Shown here in pieces: positions 23,245 through 33,687 of a stretch of 64,000 nucleotides of DNA (the stretch's first letter is position 1; every line of letters begins with the position of its first letter). The notes beneath the pieces are model-generated. The model made no database searches, was not told where the DNA came from, and was given only the letters and a program-made list of their open reading frames with translations. This stretch comes from Botryosphaeria dothidea (Eukaryota > Ascomycota > Dothideomycetes > Botryosphaeriales > Botryosphaeriaceae), in NCBI GenBank assembly GCA_011503125.2, contig WWBZ02000022.1:1054001-1118000 (forward strand), in the 5' to 3' direction. The translations under genes were made by a program, and so were the position numbers.

Positions 23245-24675
23245 TTATTGACCCACACCTCTCCGCGGCGCGTTCACTCTGCCACCCTCTACCCGTTGCT
23301 GCTCGTTGAGTATTTCGAGGATTCTCTCGCCGTTCGCCCTCGTCGCCTCCGGGCTCTCGTCGAACTCGCCCGCCCTTATGTCCAGTCCCTCGATTTTGGG
23401 TGCAGACTTGGTCTCCATCTCTTCCTTCGACTTGAGCGAGCCCAGCTTGATCTGCACGTCCTCCGGGATGACAGTCTTCACGGATAGCCTGATGCGGCCA
23501 TTCGAGTCGATGAACGCACGCTCCGGGGAAACCCAGACTTTGGGCCCATCCTGCTCCTCGTATTTTATGTAGGTAAACTGGTCGTTGAACCTTTTGGCGT
23601 TGTTCACCAAGTCGAGCTGTGCAACCACACCACCAACACCGGCCTTCACATTCGTCTGGACCTTCTGCGTAGTCTGCTTTCCTGTTAAAAGGCGTGCCTC
23701 AACAGGCTCTCGTGTATCACGCGGGCCGAGAATCGGGTGGTTGTGCAAGAACGCCGAGCTGCGCAGGTAGGAAACCCCGGCAGACATGTGGGTGGTCGGC
23801 GGTCCCTTATCGCGAGGACCTCCCATCCCGTTCGCCTCCAACATTTGGGCGGCGGAAGACCTCGACAGATTTTCGGCGAAGGATGGTGGCAGATCAAAGA
23901 AGGAGACGATCAGGCGAGGGAGCACCGAAGCCAAGGTCGTGTCTTCGCGCAGAGCCTTAAGCCGGCGCACAAATTCTTCGTCGGAGAGCTTGAATGTTTC
24001 CTTGGTGGGCAGCTCCTCCTCCAGAACGCCGTTCTCTCTTGCAATGCGAAGTGCATCCTGGAAAGCTTGGCCAAAAAGATATTCCTTTAAGTGTGCCCTA
24101 AACTCATCCTTGCGGTAGCGGACGGTCCTTTCGACATAAGATCGGAACTCGCCATCGCCCATTCCCGCCACCCACGGACCATCGTATTTCCATTTACTAA
24201 AGCCCTTTTCCCGCGTCTCATCGGTGAGCTGTGTGTTGTCTATGGCGCCATGGAAGGCGCTGACGGCCGGAGGGCTTCTGCCTGAGCCAGTGGAGCGCTC
24301 CTCAGGTTTAGTGGCAAGTGGAAGATTCATTTCACGCCATTTTTCGAGGGTGCGAACGTGGTCGCCGGCGCTCTCGAAATCGGTGAACAGGTTGATGGTG
24401 TCGACCTCGTAAACTCGCATGGTCGGCGCGCTCGATCGCGTCGTCTCGCGCAGGGGCAATGGCCTCTTCAGACCCCAGTCGCCGCGGTGTAAGCTGGACG
24501 GGGGCGTCGCGATGGCCTGGCGCGTCGGGAAGGGTTGCGTTGCCGTTTCGGAAGTGCTTGCGAATTCGGCGGAGGTCCCAGGACCGCTACCCGGGCCAGG
24601 AATTGGCGGCGGCAGAGAGAAGAGGCGGGAGTTGCGCAGCAGCTGTGCTGCGGGTGATGAGAGTTTCCGTGACAT
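23245..24675 (-). CDS. MRP51: Mitochondrial small-subunit ribosomal protein Mrp51-like
   Basis: A single exon of 476 residues starting at MSRKLSSPAAQLLRNSRLFSL; an in-frame Met 50 codons upstream (24825) is judged less likely because this SPAAQLLRNSRLFSLPPP start is typical of fungal Mrp51. The N-terminus doubles as presequence. Conserved-looking blocks include LKRPLPLRETTRSSAPTMRV, DTINLFTDFESAGDHVRTLEKW, VRYRKDEFRAHLKEYLFG, AGVSYLRSSAFLHNHPILGP and GVVAQLDLVNNAKRF. Mrp51 is a 37S subunit protein also linked genetically to translation of COX2 and COX3 mRNAs in yeast. The C-terminus is Glu/Arg-rich. Confidence 0.9.
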   Translation of the reverse strand: MSRKLSSPAAQLLRNSRLFSLPPPIPGPGSGPGTSAEFASTSETATQPFPTRQAIATPPSSLHRGDWGLKRPLPLRETTRSSAPTMRVYEVDTINLFTDFESAGDHVRTLEKWREMNLPLATKPEERSTGSGRSPPAVSAFHGAIDNTQLTDETREKGFSKWKYDGPWVAGMGDGEFRSYVERTVRYRKDEFRAHLKEYLFGQAFQDALRIARENGVLEEELPTKETFKLSDEEFVRRLKALREDTTLASVLPRLIVSFFDLPPSFAENLSRSSAAQMLEANGMGGPRDKGPPTTHMSAGVSYLRSSAFLHNHPILGPRDTREPVEARLLTGKQTTQKVQTNVKAGVGGVVAQLDLVNNAKRFNDQFTYIKYEEQDGPKVWVSPERAFIDSNGRIRLSVKTVIPEDVQIKLGSLKSKEEMETKSAPKIEGLDIRAGEFDESPEATRANGERILEILNEQQRVEGGRVNAPRRGVGQ

Positions 24676-25496
24676 GGTGGAATTGGCCAGCTGCTGTTGC
24701 CGCGGAAGCAGCTGGTGGGTGCTGAGATGGGGCGGCAGGTGGTTGTCCTCCGCGGCGCTGAGATCTTCGAAATGCTGCCACACATTTTGCCGAGCCGCCG
24801 ATCCGCTTTCAGCCTTAGGCACCAAGGGAACTCTACCAAAATGTCAGGAGGGAGTCAATTTTTAACGCCATATAAGCATCGCGTACATATAGATCCTCAC
24901 GGTATCGGCAATCCACAGTAGCGATACTCTCGTCATTACTGCTTGACAGTGTCAAAGTAATTATCAAACCAGAAACGGCAACAAAAGTCATCACGCTCAT
25001 GTATTAACCACATTATACCCGGTGGGTGAGTGAGTCAATTTACTCTATTGTAGAGCATAAAATCGAGTTGTGATATCCGCAAATATCTTTCCGACTTCGA
25101 GCTACACCTCCGCGCCCAAGACCTAATTCCAAGAACGAGGGCAGTCCCATCCAGTGCGGCTCCAAAGAGCCTTGCTCCCGTCCTATCTGCTGGCTGGCTT
25201 ATGGCCAAGAGATTGTTTGCTCTTTCCTGTTACTGGAGAGCCCAAGGACAAGGGCGGATGCGTTACTGAGAAACGTTCACTGTTGGTGCATTCGCAATAT
25301 ATAGGGATGCACTCTTCCTGTCCCTGGTCTTTCGCTGCAGAAGCAGTGTCAGCACTGACAATCCGAATGAACTGGTGCGTCTGTGCCGGCTGGTCCGGCG
25401 GCCATAGCTCCCATGATGCGAGCTGTTTCTGGATCGCGGAGGCTTCTTCTCGCGATCACTGAAGTAGCAATACGTCAGGAATCTCTTTTCTTTTGT
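24676..25496. other. Intergenic 0.8 kb
   Basis: Promoter of the Mrp51 gene and 3' flank of the Rtr1-like gene, both minus strand. No gene seen. Confidence 0.5.
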
Positions 25497-26435
25497 TCAT
25501 AGGATCCAGTCTCCGTCCTCGTCGCGTTCAATGCCGTTCTGTGTATCCATGCGGGGCTCGTAGCCTTCGATGGACATGTGTCCGGCTGAATCTGGCGCAT
25601 ATGGTGTCGATATGCGCTCATTTTCGTAGATGTGATCCTTAACCAAGCCGGCTGATTTTGCAGACGAGCTATTCTCGCCTCTTTCCAAAGCCAAATCGGC
25701 CATGGCTCTATCAAGTTTCTGGGCGTCGTCGGCCGACCTCGCCCAAGCACCCGACCCTGTAGCGTCCAGTGAGAGGCCAGACAAGACAGCGTTCAAGTCC
25801 GGAGTAGGATTGGCGCGCGGCGCTTCGGCCATCAGATCAAGCTGGGGGACAACACCTGCTCTCCTGAGCCAAGCAGGCTCCTCGTTCAACTGGACTTTGA
25901 CGAACAAGGCCCGGCGGGCGCAGGCGTCGGAGCACCACAGCTCGAGCTTCTCGCGGGGCACGACCTGGAGGTGGCGGCCCTTGACAACGAACTTATTCTT
26001 GCCGGCGTTAGCATCGACCTTGGGCTTCTTCGGACAGAGCACATAGCCGCACTTGTCGGCACACTTGCGCTCCTCCAACAGCGAGTCGTAGTCTGAGGGC
26101 TGGAAGTTTGTTATCAGGGCCTTGAACATTGACGCGTCATCGTGCGACGGGCTCATGGGATCCGCGTCGGGAGAGGACGGGAAGTCGATCAGCTGCACGA
26201 TGGCATCGAGGATTTGGGCCTCGACATCCTTCTGCTGCTGGATCAGATGGGCATGGTAGAGGGCTATCTCGCGGTTTCGCTTGTCGCGCGCGGCCTGCGG
26301 CTCTTGCTGCTCCGCTTGACTCGGCTGCCGGGGTGGCGCGCTGGCTGCAAGCGGCGCGCGCTCAGCAGCAGGCGCGTGTATCTTCTTGAGGATCGACTTG
26401 GGCAGGGCGCTGCCGTCGAATTTCGGCGGCGCCAT
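25497..26435 (-). CDS. RTR1: RNA polymerase II CTD phosphatase, Rtr1/RPAP2 family
   Basis: A single exon of 312 residues starting at MAPPKFDGSALPKSILKK; an upstream in-frame Met (26549) would add 38 low-complexity residues. The family zinc module is visible at about residues 120-195: LEERKCADKCGYVLCPKKP with a CX3CX4C-like arrangement, then LELWCSDACARRALFVKVQL, preceded by a helical region containing YHAHLIQQQKDVEAQILDAIVQLIDFPS. Rtr1 removes phosphate from Ser5 (and Tyr1) of the Rpb1 C-terminal repeats during the initiation-elongation transition and shuttles between nucleus and cytoplasm. The C-terminus ends in acidic DEDGDWIL. It is divergent from the Bbc1 gene across about 500 bp. Confidence 0.9.
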   Translation of the reverse strand: MAPPKFDGSALPKSILKKIHAPAAERAPLAASAPPRQPSQAEQQEPQAARDKRNREIALYHAHLIQQQKDVEAQILDAIVQLIDFPSSPDADPMSPSHDDASMFKALITNFQPSDYDSLLEERKCADKCGYVLCPKKPKVDANAGKNKFVVKGRHLQVVPREKLELWCSDACARRALFVKVQLNEEPAWLRRAGVVPQLDLMAEAPRANPTPDLNAVLSGLSLDATGSGAWARSADDAQKLDRAMADLALERGENSSSAKSAGLVKDHIYENERISTPYAPDSAGHMSIEGYEPRMDTQNGIERDEDGDWIL

Positions 26436-26942
26436 GGGCAGACGAGCAGGGCGACGGGATTGATGATCGTGATAGCTTGAGGCGGAGCGGGCGCTGTGCG
26501 TTGGCTGGTGAAACTGGGCATTTCCGCCGCTTGGGCCCTCGGGCCTCATTCAGGGCTCTGCCACTGCCTGCCCGGCCGCCGCAGCGCATCGTCACTCCGT
26601 CCACACCACGCCTCCCTCTCCCCGTCCCGCTCCCCCAAGCAGCCCATCTCGCGCACGCGCTGGCATGCTCTGAGCAGTCCACGCCCGCCCATCCGCCTGC
26701 AGTATGCCGCCTTTCTCTCCCTCGCCTCTGCCCTTGAGCCCAAGCTTGTCCGCTGACGCAATGCCCCGCCAGCAAACAGTCTCCACACCCGCTCCAGCTG
26801 TCGCCGCCCCGTCGCCCACCCCGACCACCGCGCCTGCTCCTGCGACGACATAGCTCCGGCCTTGCCGCCGTCAGGGCCACCCCCAAACAGCCTCAATTCA
26901 AGCGTCGCCGCCGCTGCGCCTCCGCGCTGGCCCGCCCTCGCC
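26436..26942. other. Divergent promoter region of RTR1 and BBC1
   Basis: GC-rich and C-rich on the plus strand, probably mostly promoter and 5' UTR for both genes. No TATA box or recognisable regulatory cluster seen. Confidence 0.5.
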
Positions 26943-29900
26943 ATGGCTGCTCCCCCGTTCAAGGTCAAGGCCATCTACGACTACAATTCCGGCCACGAAG
27001 ATGACCTCGCCTTCTCTGAGGGCACTGTTATCACTGTCACGGCTGAGGAGGATGCAGACTGGTATGTTGGCGAGTACTCCGACGCCAATGGCACCAAGCA
27101 GGAGGGTCTGTTCCCCAAGAACTTCGTCGAGCGCCACGAGCCGGCCCCCCCTCCACGCCCGAATCGCGCCTCGCGCCCTCCTCCTCCGCCCTCCGCGCCA
27201 GCTCCTCAAGAGCAGCAACCCGCGGATGAGGCTTCCGAGCAGCCCGAGCCAGAAGAGGAGCCCCCTGTAGCTCAGGCACCTACGGAGCCTGAGCCGCACC
27301 GCGAGGAGCGTCCACTCCCTCCCCAATCGCCTCCGCCTGTTTCAGCACCTAAGTCTCCTGAGCTGCCTCCGGTTCCAAAGGCGTCGAAGCCCGCGCCTCC
27401 CCCCGCTGCACCCGCTGCAGGCAGCAAGTCGCCACCTCCGCCGGTTGCCGAGAAGCCGCAATCCTTCAAGGATCGCATTGCAGCCTTCAACAAAGCTTCC
27501 GCCGCTCCTATCACCCCATTCAAACCCAGCGGCGCGGGCACAGGCTTCGTCAAAAAGCCATTTGTCGCTCCGCCCCCAAGTCGCGACGCTTATGTTCCGC
27601 CTCCCCGCGAGCCGGCGCCTCAAAAGATATACAGACGTGATGAGGACCCGGAATTCGCTGAGCGTCAGGCACAACATGAGGAAGGCGCTGAAAGAGCTGG
27701 CGAGTCAGCTGCCGCACCTCCCGCAGAAGATGAAGAGGACGCCCCTAAGCCTCAGACCTTGAAGGAGCGGATTGCTCTGTTGCAAAAGCAACAGATGGAA
27801 CAAGCCGCTCGGCAGGCGGAAGCAGCACACAAGGAAAAGCCCAAGCGTCCGCCGAAGAAGCGTATCGAGTCGCACGAACAAGATGTTCAGTCCGAAACTA
27901 CTGAGGGTGGTGAGCAAGAGGATGCACAGGCGCAGGCGAGAAAGCGTCATTCGCACCACCCCAAGTCTCCCGAGGCTCGCCTTCACGAGCGCGAGCCTTT
28001 CAGTGACGGGAACGAGGCTGATCAGTCTGCTGCTGGCGAAACTACGGAAGATGCTGAGGGATCCTCGACTAGTGTTGAAGATGATGACGAAAAGGCTCGT
28101 GGAAAGGCCCCACAAGCTGTGCCTCGAGCCCATGCAGCACCTACTCACGAGCCTGAGGTGGGTGATGAAGAGGACGCTACTGAAGAGGAGGAAGAGGAAG
28201 TCGATGAGGAGACTAGGAAGCGCATGGAGCTTAGGGAGAGGATGGCCAAGATGAGCGGTGGTATGGGCATGGCAGGCATGTTTGGCATGCCCATGCCTGG
28301 CATGAAGCCGCCGCCCAAGAAGAGCACCTCCGGAACGGAGCGCAGGTCTATTGACAGCCACCGCGAATCCGAGCAGTCTCCTCCGCCTCCTGCTGCACGC
28401 GTGCCTATGATTCCTATTCCTGGCATGGGCATGCCGCAGCAAGTCCGCAGTCCGGAATCTGAAGATACTGAATTGGCGGTTGAGAAGGAGGATGAACCTG
28501 CGCAGCCTATCACAGGAGAGCATGACGCCGATGAAGTGCCAGATGTAGAGGATATCAAGGCCGATGAGCAAGCAAAAGCACAGCAACAAGAGAGGGGAGC
28601 TCCTCCACCTCTGCCTCAGGGTAGGTTTCAAACCCGTCGACGAGCCGTCGGAGCCACACATCGACCTAGGGGGACCTCAATTTCGTCCAAGTTTTCTGGA
28701 TGCCTCAATAAGTGGACCACTGGTGGAATCTATGAGCAGAAACTTGTCGTCGAGGTGCCCAGTAGGTTGTGCGAGGGCTGCCAGTGCCGTCGCCGCCTCA
28801 GAATATTCACTGTACTAATCTCTCCTTCCAGATCGTCCCGTCCCACCCCCTCCGCCGGCCTCTGAGCGACCCGCTCCCCCGCCAGTTCCGGCTGAGTGTA
28901 TGTAAACACTTTCTCCTAACATCTGCCGCCATGCTAATTTGTGTAGCTCGTCCGGTCCCTCCTCCGCCCGCAGCAAGGCCACAGTCACAAGGCTCCGACT
29001 CTGATGATTACGCCGACGACGCCGGAAGTGAGATGCCCATCAGGGGACCTCCTCCCCCAATTCCCCAGTCTCCTCCCCCGCAGCACCGACACGAAGAACC
29101 CAAATCACCTTCGATTCCCTCAAGGCCTTCGACATCCTCCGACAAGAGGGCAAGTCGCCCCGTGCCACCAATTCCAGGCGTCTCTAGTCCTATAATGTCT
29201 CCGACTGCTGCGTCTAGGGCACCACCACCCCCTCCTCCTGCAGCAGCTCCTCCTTCGAGGGGCTCTGCTAAAGACGCTCTGTCACCTCGCATTGGCTCTC
29301 GGGATGACATGGAAGGTGAGACTGAGTATGAGGGAGATTATGATACGGACATTGCTTCCGGAGCTACCCACAAGGATGCCCTGAAAGCACATGCGAGGGA
29401 CCAAAGCTACGATGATACCACTCTGACGGGTTCTCCCATAACGGGACCTCCTCCTGTGCCCATAGGAGTCCCGCGTGCGGTTCCTCCGCCCCCTCCACAA
29501 CAACCACCATCGAGACAATCCGTTGATATACCTAGAGGTGCTCCACCACCTCCACCCCGAGAATCCATGGATGCCCCCAGAGCCGTGCCTCCGCCTCCGC
29601 CTCGCGAGTCTATGGATGCTCTTAGAGGCATGCCCCCTCCACCGCCCCGGGAGTCCATGGATGCTCCCAGGGGTGCTCCCCCGCCGCTCCCTCCGCACGC
29701 ACCCATGTCCCCCACAGACGATGACGAGGAATATGATCCGTACCGATACAGCGGCCAGGCCTCTCGTGCTCCACCTCCGCCTCCTTCTGCCCCACCGCCA
29801 GCTGCGCAAGAACCAACAGTGCCAGAAGAGGACGATGATGAAGAGATCTACCAGAACCCTCCACCACGCCGGATGAGCAAGATGAGTCAGGCCTCCGTAC

Positions 29901-30838
29901 CTACTTCGATGCATCAAGAGCTGTCTAGTCAAACGGAAGAGCCGCACAAGACGCCAATGTCCCCACCGCGTAGTTCGATGCAAGCGTCCCGGAAGTCCTT
30001 GGATGCTGACAGAGCTCTCGGCTCTCGTCGATCAATGGACCAATCGCGCCCATCTATTGATCATGGGCACATCGCCAACGATGTCGACTTGGGCCACGTC
30101 AGTCAGTGGTGGACGCAGCCAAACACACCGCCGCCGGTATTCCAAAATCGCAAGGATGTTCTCTTTGAAATTGAAGAATCCACCACGACTAAGCGGGGTG
30201 GGAGGACTATTGTGCAGAAGGACGTCTATGTTCTGTTCCAGGATTACTCCCAGACTGTTGTCACGGCTCGCTTCGACACGCGTGAGCCAGCTGGCGTAGC
30301 GTTGGAACAGCGTCATGAACCCCCGCCGCAGAAGTTGAGGCAGGACCAGCTGGAGGCGGCCTACGAACAATATGGTCGCCGTATCTCTGACGATGTGAAC
30401 GCAAAACAGAACTCTACCATCGGCGATGGTACCCCGCACGCGCTTGTTTACGAACTTCTCAAGCCTTTGTCCTCTGCTCTCTTGCCAGTGGGAACTCGTG
30501 CATACGGTGCTCTCGTATACGCCAACCTCGCCAACGCATCCGTTCAACAACATGACGAGATCCGTCCCGGCGATATTATTTCGCTCCGTAATGCTAAGTT
30601 CGAAGGCAAGCACGGCGCCATGCACGCGAAGTACAAGATGGAAGTTGGCAAGCCAGATCACGTTGGTGTGGTCATCGAGTGGGATGGCACTAAGAAGAAG
30701 ATCAAGGCGTTTGAGCAGGGTCGTGAGAGCAAAAAGGTCAAGGCCGAGAGCTTCCGCATGAGTGATCTCAGAAGCGGTGAAGTGAGGGTTTGGAGGGTCA
30801 TGGGTAGGGATTGGATTGGTTGGGATATTGCTACCTGA
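26943..30838 (+). CDS. BBC1: SH3-domain actin-patch protein, Bbc1/Mti1-like
   Basis: Three exons, 26943..28620, 28832..28897 and 28947..30838, encode 1211 residues, all joining in phase 1. The N-terminal SH3 domain (about 5-66) shows VKAIYDYNSGHEDDLAF, WYVGEY and GLFPKNFVE. A long disordered, Pro- and acidic-rich middle follows with repeated ALKERIALLQ-like basic segments, and a 16-residue tandem repeat (RESMDAPRAVPPPPP type, four copies, about 29533-29690). The C-terminal ~200 residues are the conserved Bbc1/Aim3 cysteine-protease-like fold (VYVLFQDYSQTVVTARFD, GALVYANLAN, RPGDIISLRNAKFEGKHG). Bbc1 restrains Las17/WASP and type I myosin at endocytic sites. The 66-nt middle exon encodes only proline-rich linker, and the preceding 211-nt intron is long for this window. 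Confidence 0.92.
29533..29690 (+). repeat. 48-nt coding tandem repeat, four copies
   Basis: The 16-residue unit PPPPPRESMDAPRG with small substitutions repeats four times inside the Bbc1-like protein. Copies differ at many third positions while the peptide stays nearly constant, so the array is not a fresh duplication. Confidence 0.75.
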
Positions 30839-31632
30839 TTTTAGCCTTTGAGAGATGATGCTGGTGCATTGGAGGAGTGTAGATACTGCGGAGCATCGTT
30901 GTTCTGCATGCACTGACGAGTTTAGCGAGCGGCGGTCAGGTTTGTAGTAATACTCAGCATCTTGTCTTTCCATGTCAATAGCCTTCGTTTAACCTGTGTT
31001 GCTTACATTATAAACAGCTTAGAAACGCCCGATACTCATGCAGTTCCGTGATCCGCTCATTGTGCTTGCTCTACAGGTACAATAAGACGTTGCACAAGAA
31101 TGCCAGGGCGAAGCGTCGGTAGCCACCGGTTCAAAGGTTGAAAGGTAGGTACCCCTAGATTGCTCGCCGGTGGCTGCGCTGTGCAACCAGAAAGCCCCTG
31201 TGCACCTGCCACCACATAAACGTGTCGAATGATAGCTTCACTCTTTCGCCTACAAACGCAAGATGTTCTGCCATTTTGCTTTCTCGCCCAGCTAACAGAC
31301 TCAGCATGACAGTCAAAGTCGGGTCTCCCAACAAATGCCAACCTCTTGATTCTTCAAGCAAGCGTAAAGTTTCAGGGTGCTACCAGGTCCCGGCGGGAGA
31401 TCAGCGTGGTTACCACAGAGATGGAACGCACGAGGCTGGAGATCATGACGTGTGACCGGAATGATGGCTGCGACACGAAACAACGCAAGGGTTCAACGAC
31501 CTCTCGTTCACTTAAGTACTGTGTAAAGAAGCCACGAGTTCGCTGCGCGCATATTCTATAGCTGTCTTCTTCTTGTCTGCTAACGTATGTACCTGTATCG
31601 CTCCGGACCATCTCATCCCTCAGCGTTCAAAC
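30839..31632. other. Intergenic 0.8 kb
   Basis: 3' flank of the Bbc1-like gene and promoter of the GPI-anchor-type protein gene. No gene seen. Confidence 0.5.
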
Positions 31633-32510
31633 ATGGTATTCAAAGTTCTCTCTGCCGCGCTGCTCACTCTGAGCACGGTGGTCTTATCCCACGGCCAAGT
31701 TACATAGTAAGAACAACCCAACCCGTCCTCCCTCTCGTATATATTCCCAGCACCGTAGATAACAACTTCGCGTCAACCCGTCCAACTCCCTCTCCCCGGC
31801 CCAACACGCGCCACTCCCGCACCAAGACTGACTCCCCTCCCCACAGCAACGAAACCACCAACACCTACACCTGCCCCGCCCGCTCCTCCGGCGGCTCCTT
31901 CTGCGGCGGCGGCAGCTCCTCCCCCATCTCCACGCGCCACCTCATCCGCTGCGCGCCCAACTCCACCGCCGGCACCCTGCTCGACTGCGCCGACGCCCTC
32001 GACCCGCTCGTCGTCGTCGGCCTCGTCAGGCACGCCGCCTCCTGCCACCAGTTCTCCCCCGCCCACGGCGACGCCGCCTGCGCCTTCAACGGCGTCGCCT
32101 ACCCGCGCGACGCCGCGCCCTTTCCCATCTGCGGCGCACGGGCTGCGGTGGTTTCGGGGGTGCCGGCGCCGTCGGTCAACGCGACGACGGCGTTTAGGAC
32201 GGGGCCGTCCGTTACGTCGAGTTCGTCGAGGAGGAGCAGCAGCAGCAGCAGTAGTAGTACGGAGGACGAGGAAGGTGGTGTGACGACCGCGACGATCACG
32301 CCGGAGACGACGATGGAGGCGCCGTTGAGTACGCAGACGACGACGACGACGACGACGACGGTGGGGAGTACTACGGCGGCGGGGACGAGTGGGTATGGGA
32401 CGGCGGAGCCGACGGCGTCGCAGGGAGTGAATGGGTCGGGGGGCATGAGGGCAGGTGCGTCGTGGCTGTTGGCTGGTTTGTTTGGGGTTGTGGTGGTTGT
32501 GGTTAGGTGA
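31633..32510 (+). CDS. Ser/Thr-rich GPI-anchor-type secreted surface protein
   Basis: Two exons, 31633..31706 and 31847..32510, encode 245 residues; the 140-nt intron joins in phase 2 (QVTYNETTNTYTCP). Signal peptide MVFKVLSAALLTLSTVVLSHG, then a Cys-containing ectodomain (about 24-140) with eight or so cysteines in TYTCP, SFCGGG, LIRCAP, LLDCAD, ASCHQF, AACAF and PICGA contexts, several N-glycosylation sequons, a Ser/Thr-rich stalk with a (Ser)n and an eight-Thr run, and a C-terminal hydrophobic helix ending in VVVVVR. This layout is that of fungal GPI-modified wall or membrane proteins. The ectodomain resembles unnamed fungal secreted proteins beginning NETTNTYTCP; function unknown. Terminal VR after the hydrophobic tail is acceptable for a GPI signal. 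Confidence 0.8.
32234..32361 (+). repeat. Coding triplet runs (AGC/AGT and ACG)
   Basis: An AGC/AGT run encoding a Ser tract (about 32234-32261) and an ACG/GAC run (about 32336-32361) encoding eight Thr lie in the stalk of the GPI-type protein. Such runs commonly vary in length between strains. Confidence 0.75.
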
Positions 32511-33687
32511 GGGATTTGCGGGAGGTGGCTTTTTGTTTACGTTGAATGGTTATGATTGAAAGATTTCATGTCTTGGTTTACTCTAGATTCTATAAACGGC
32601 CGATTGGATACCGGGATATGTTGGTCTTTGGCTGTAATTCAAAGGTATACATATAATATACGGTCTACATTCTTTCGAGGATTAATTTGAAGCCCACGGC
32701 CATTATCACGGTTGCAATCAAGCGCTTCCTCATCAAGACTCGCCTCCAACACCTTTATCTCCTTCCTTCATCCGTCCCGGAAAGCTTCCGCCGTTTCATT
32801 GCTTTTGCTCACCGGCCACGCCCACTCCGTTTCCCCACGCGTAACCACGAAATGCAACCATCTTCCGCTATCATGCCTGTGCACTATCTTCAGCATGCAG
32901 CCAGCGGTGCACCATGTCGATCCACGCGCCACCAGAGAAAGTGGCGAGACGGCGCGTTGACGGTGCTCGCGCCATTCCGGCGCGTATTGCGGATAGTGCT
33001 GGGATGTATGTTGTTGCGCGGGCGCTGGGGAGGGTGGGGTCAGATAAGGGACAGGGATGGGCACTAATATACGTGCTGACTGTAGATGCACGGGGAGTGC
33101 GTTCACCGGTTACTATTGGTGGCTTCGAAATATTGGGCCATGAGCGATAGCAACAACCGTTGGGAGGTAGGGAATCTGCGATAGAGCGTTATCAACCTAA
33201 TATATCCTCCCACATCCTGCACGGTGACGTGTGAGGGAGAACATACGGTTGCCGGGAGCATATGGGGTAGATGCCCCCTCATTTGCTGCCAAATCTCAAT
33301 TTATGAAGGGCTGCTGTTTGGTATTTGTCGGAAGTGTAAAGATTCGTCTGGGCGTAAGTGCGCATGGAAAATTGAACAGTGCATGTTTAGAAAAATACTC
33401 TGAACTTGCACTTTGAGCCATTTGCTCTGAAAATTCGTGCATTATATGTCCTGAATTTCTGATCACGGCATCATCACAAAACTAACCAGCTGGCTACGTA
33501 GACAGGCTTCATTGACCAAGTCTATAAAAACTCCTAGCTTCCCCCTCTACTATGAAGAACTATAAGAACATTCAACCATCAATCATGGCAATTCAAGGAT
33601 AGTCATCCAGCCTTGGCGCGCGTACTACCATTGTGGTACAAAGCCGGAAGAAATTTGAGCATCTGCAAGAGCTAACCGAGGGCTGCT
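32511..33687. other. Intergenic 1.2 kb between convergent genes
   Basis: Contains the 3' flanks of the GPI-type gene (+) and the subtilisin gene (-). AT-richer in parts. No gene supported. Confidence 0.5.

Noticed and set aside
24676..24825. 50-codon N-terminal extension of the Mrp51-like protein
   Set aside because: The downstream Met starts the family-typical SPAAQLLRNSRLF block and gives a better presequence; the extension is polar and unlike a presequence.
27705..28661. 318-codon antisense open frame in the Bbc1 gene
   Set aside because: Antisense reading of Pro/Glu-rich repeats, Leu/Arg/Ser-rich, no motif.
31587..31632. Upstream in-frame Met of the GPI-type protein's second exon frame (unspliced reading from 31587)
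   Set aside because: Reading through 31707-31846 gives a Pro/Thr-rich peptide without signal sequence; splicing to the ATG at 31633 gives a clean signal peptide and correct phase.
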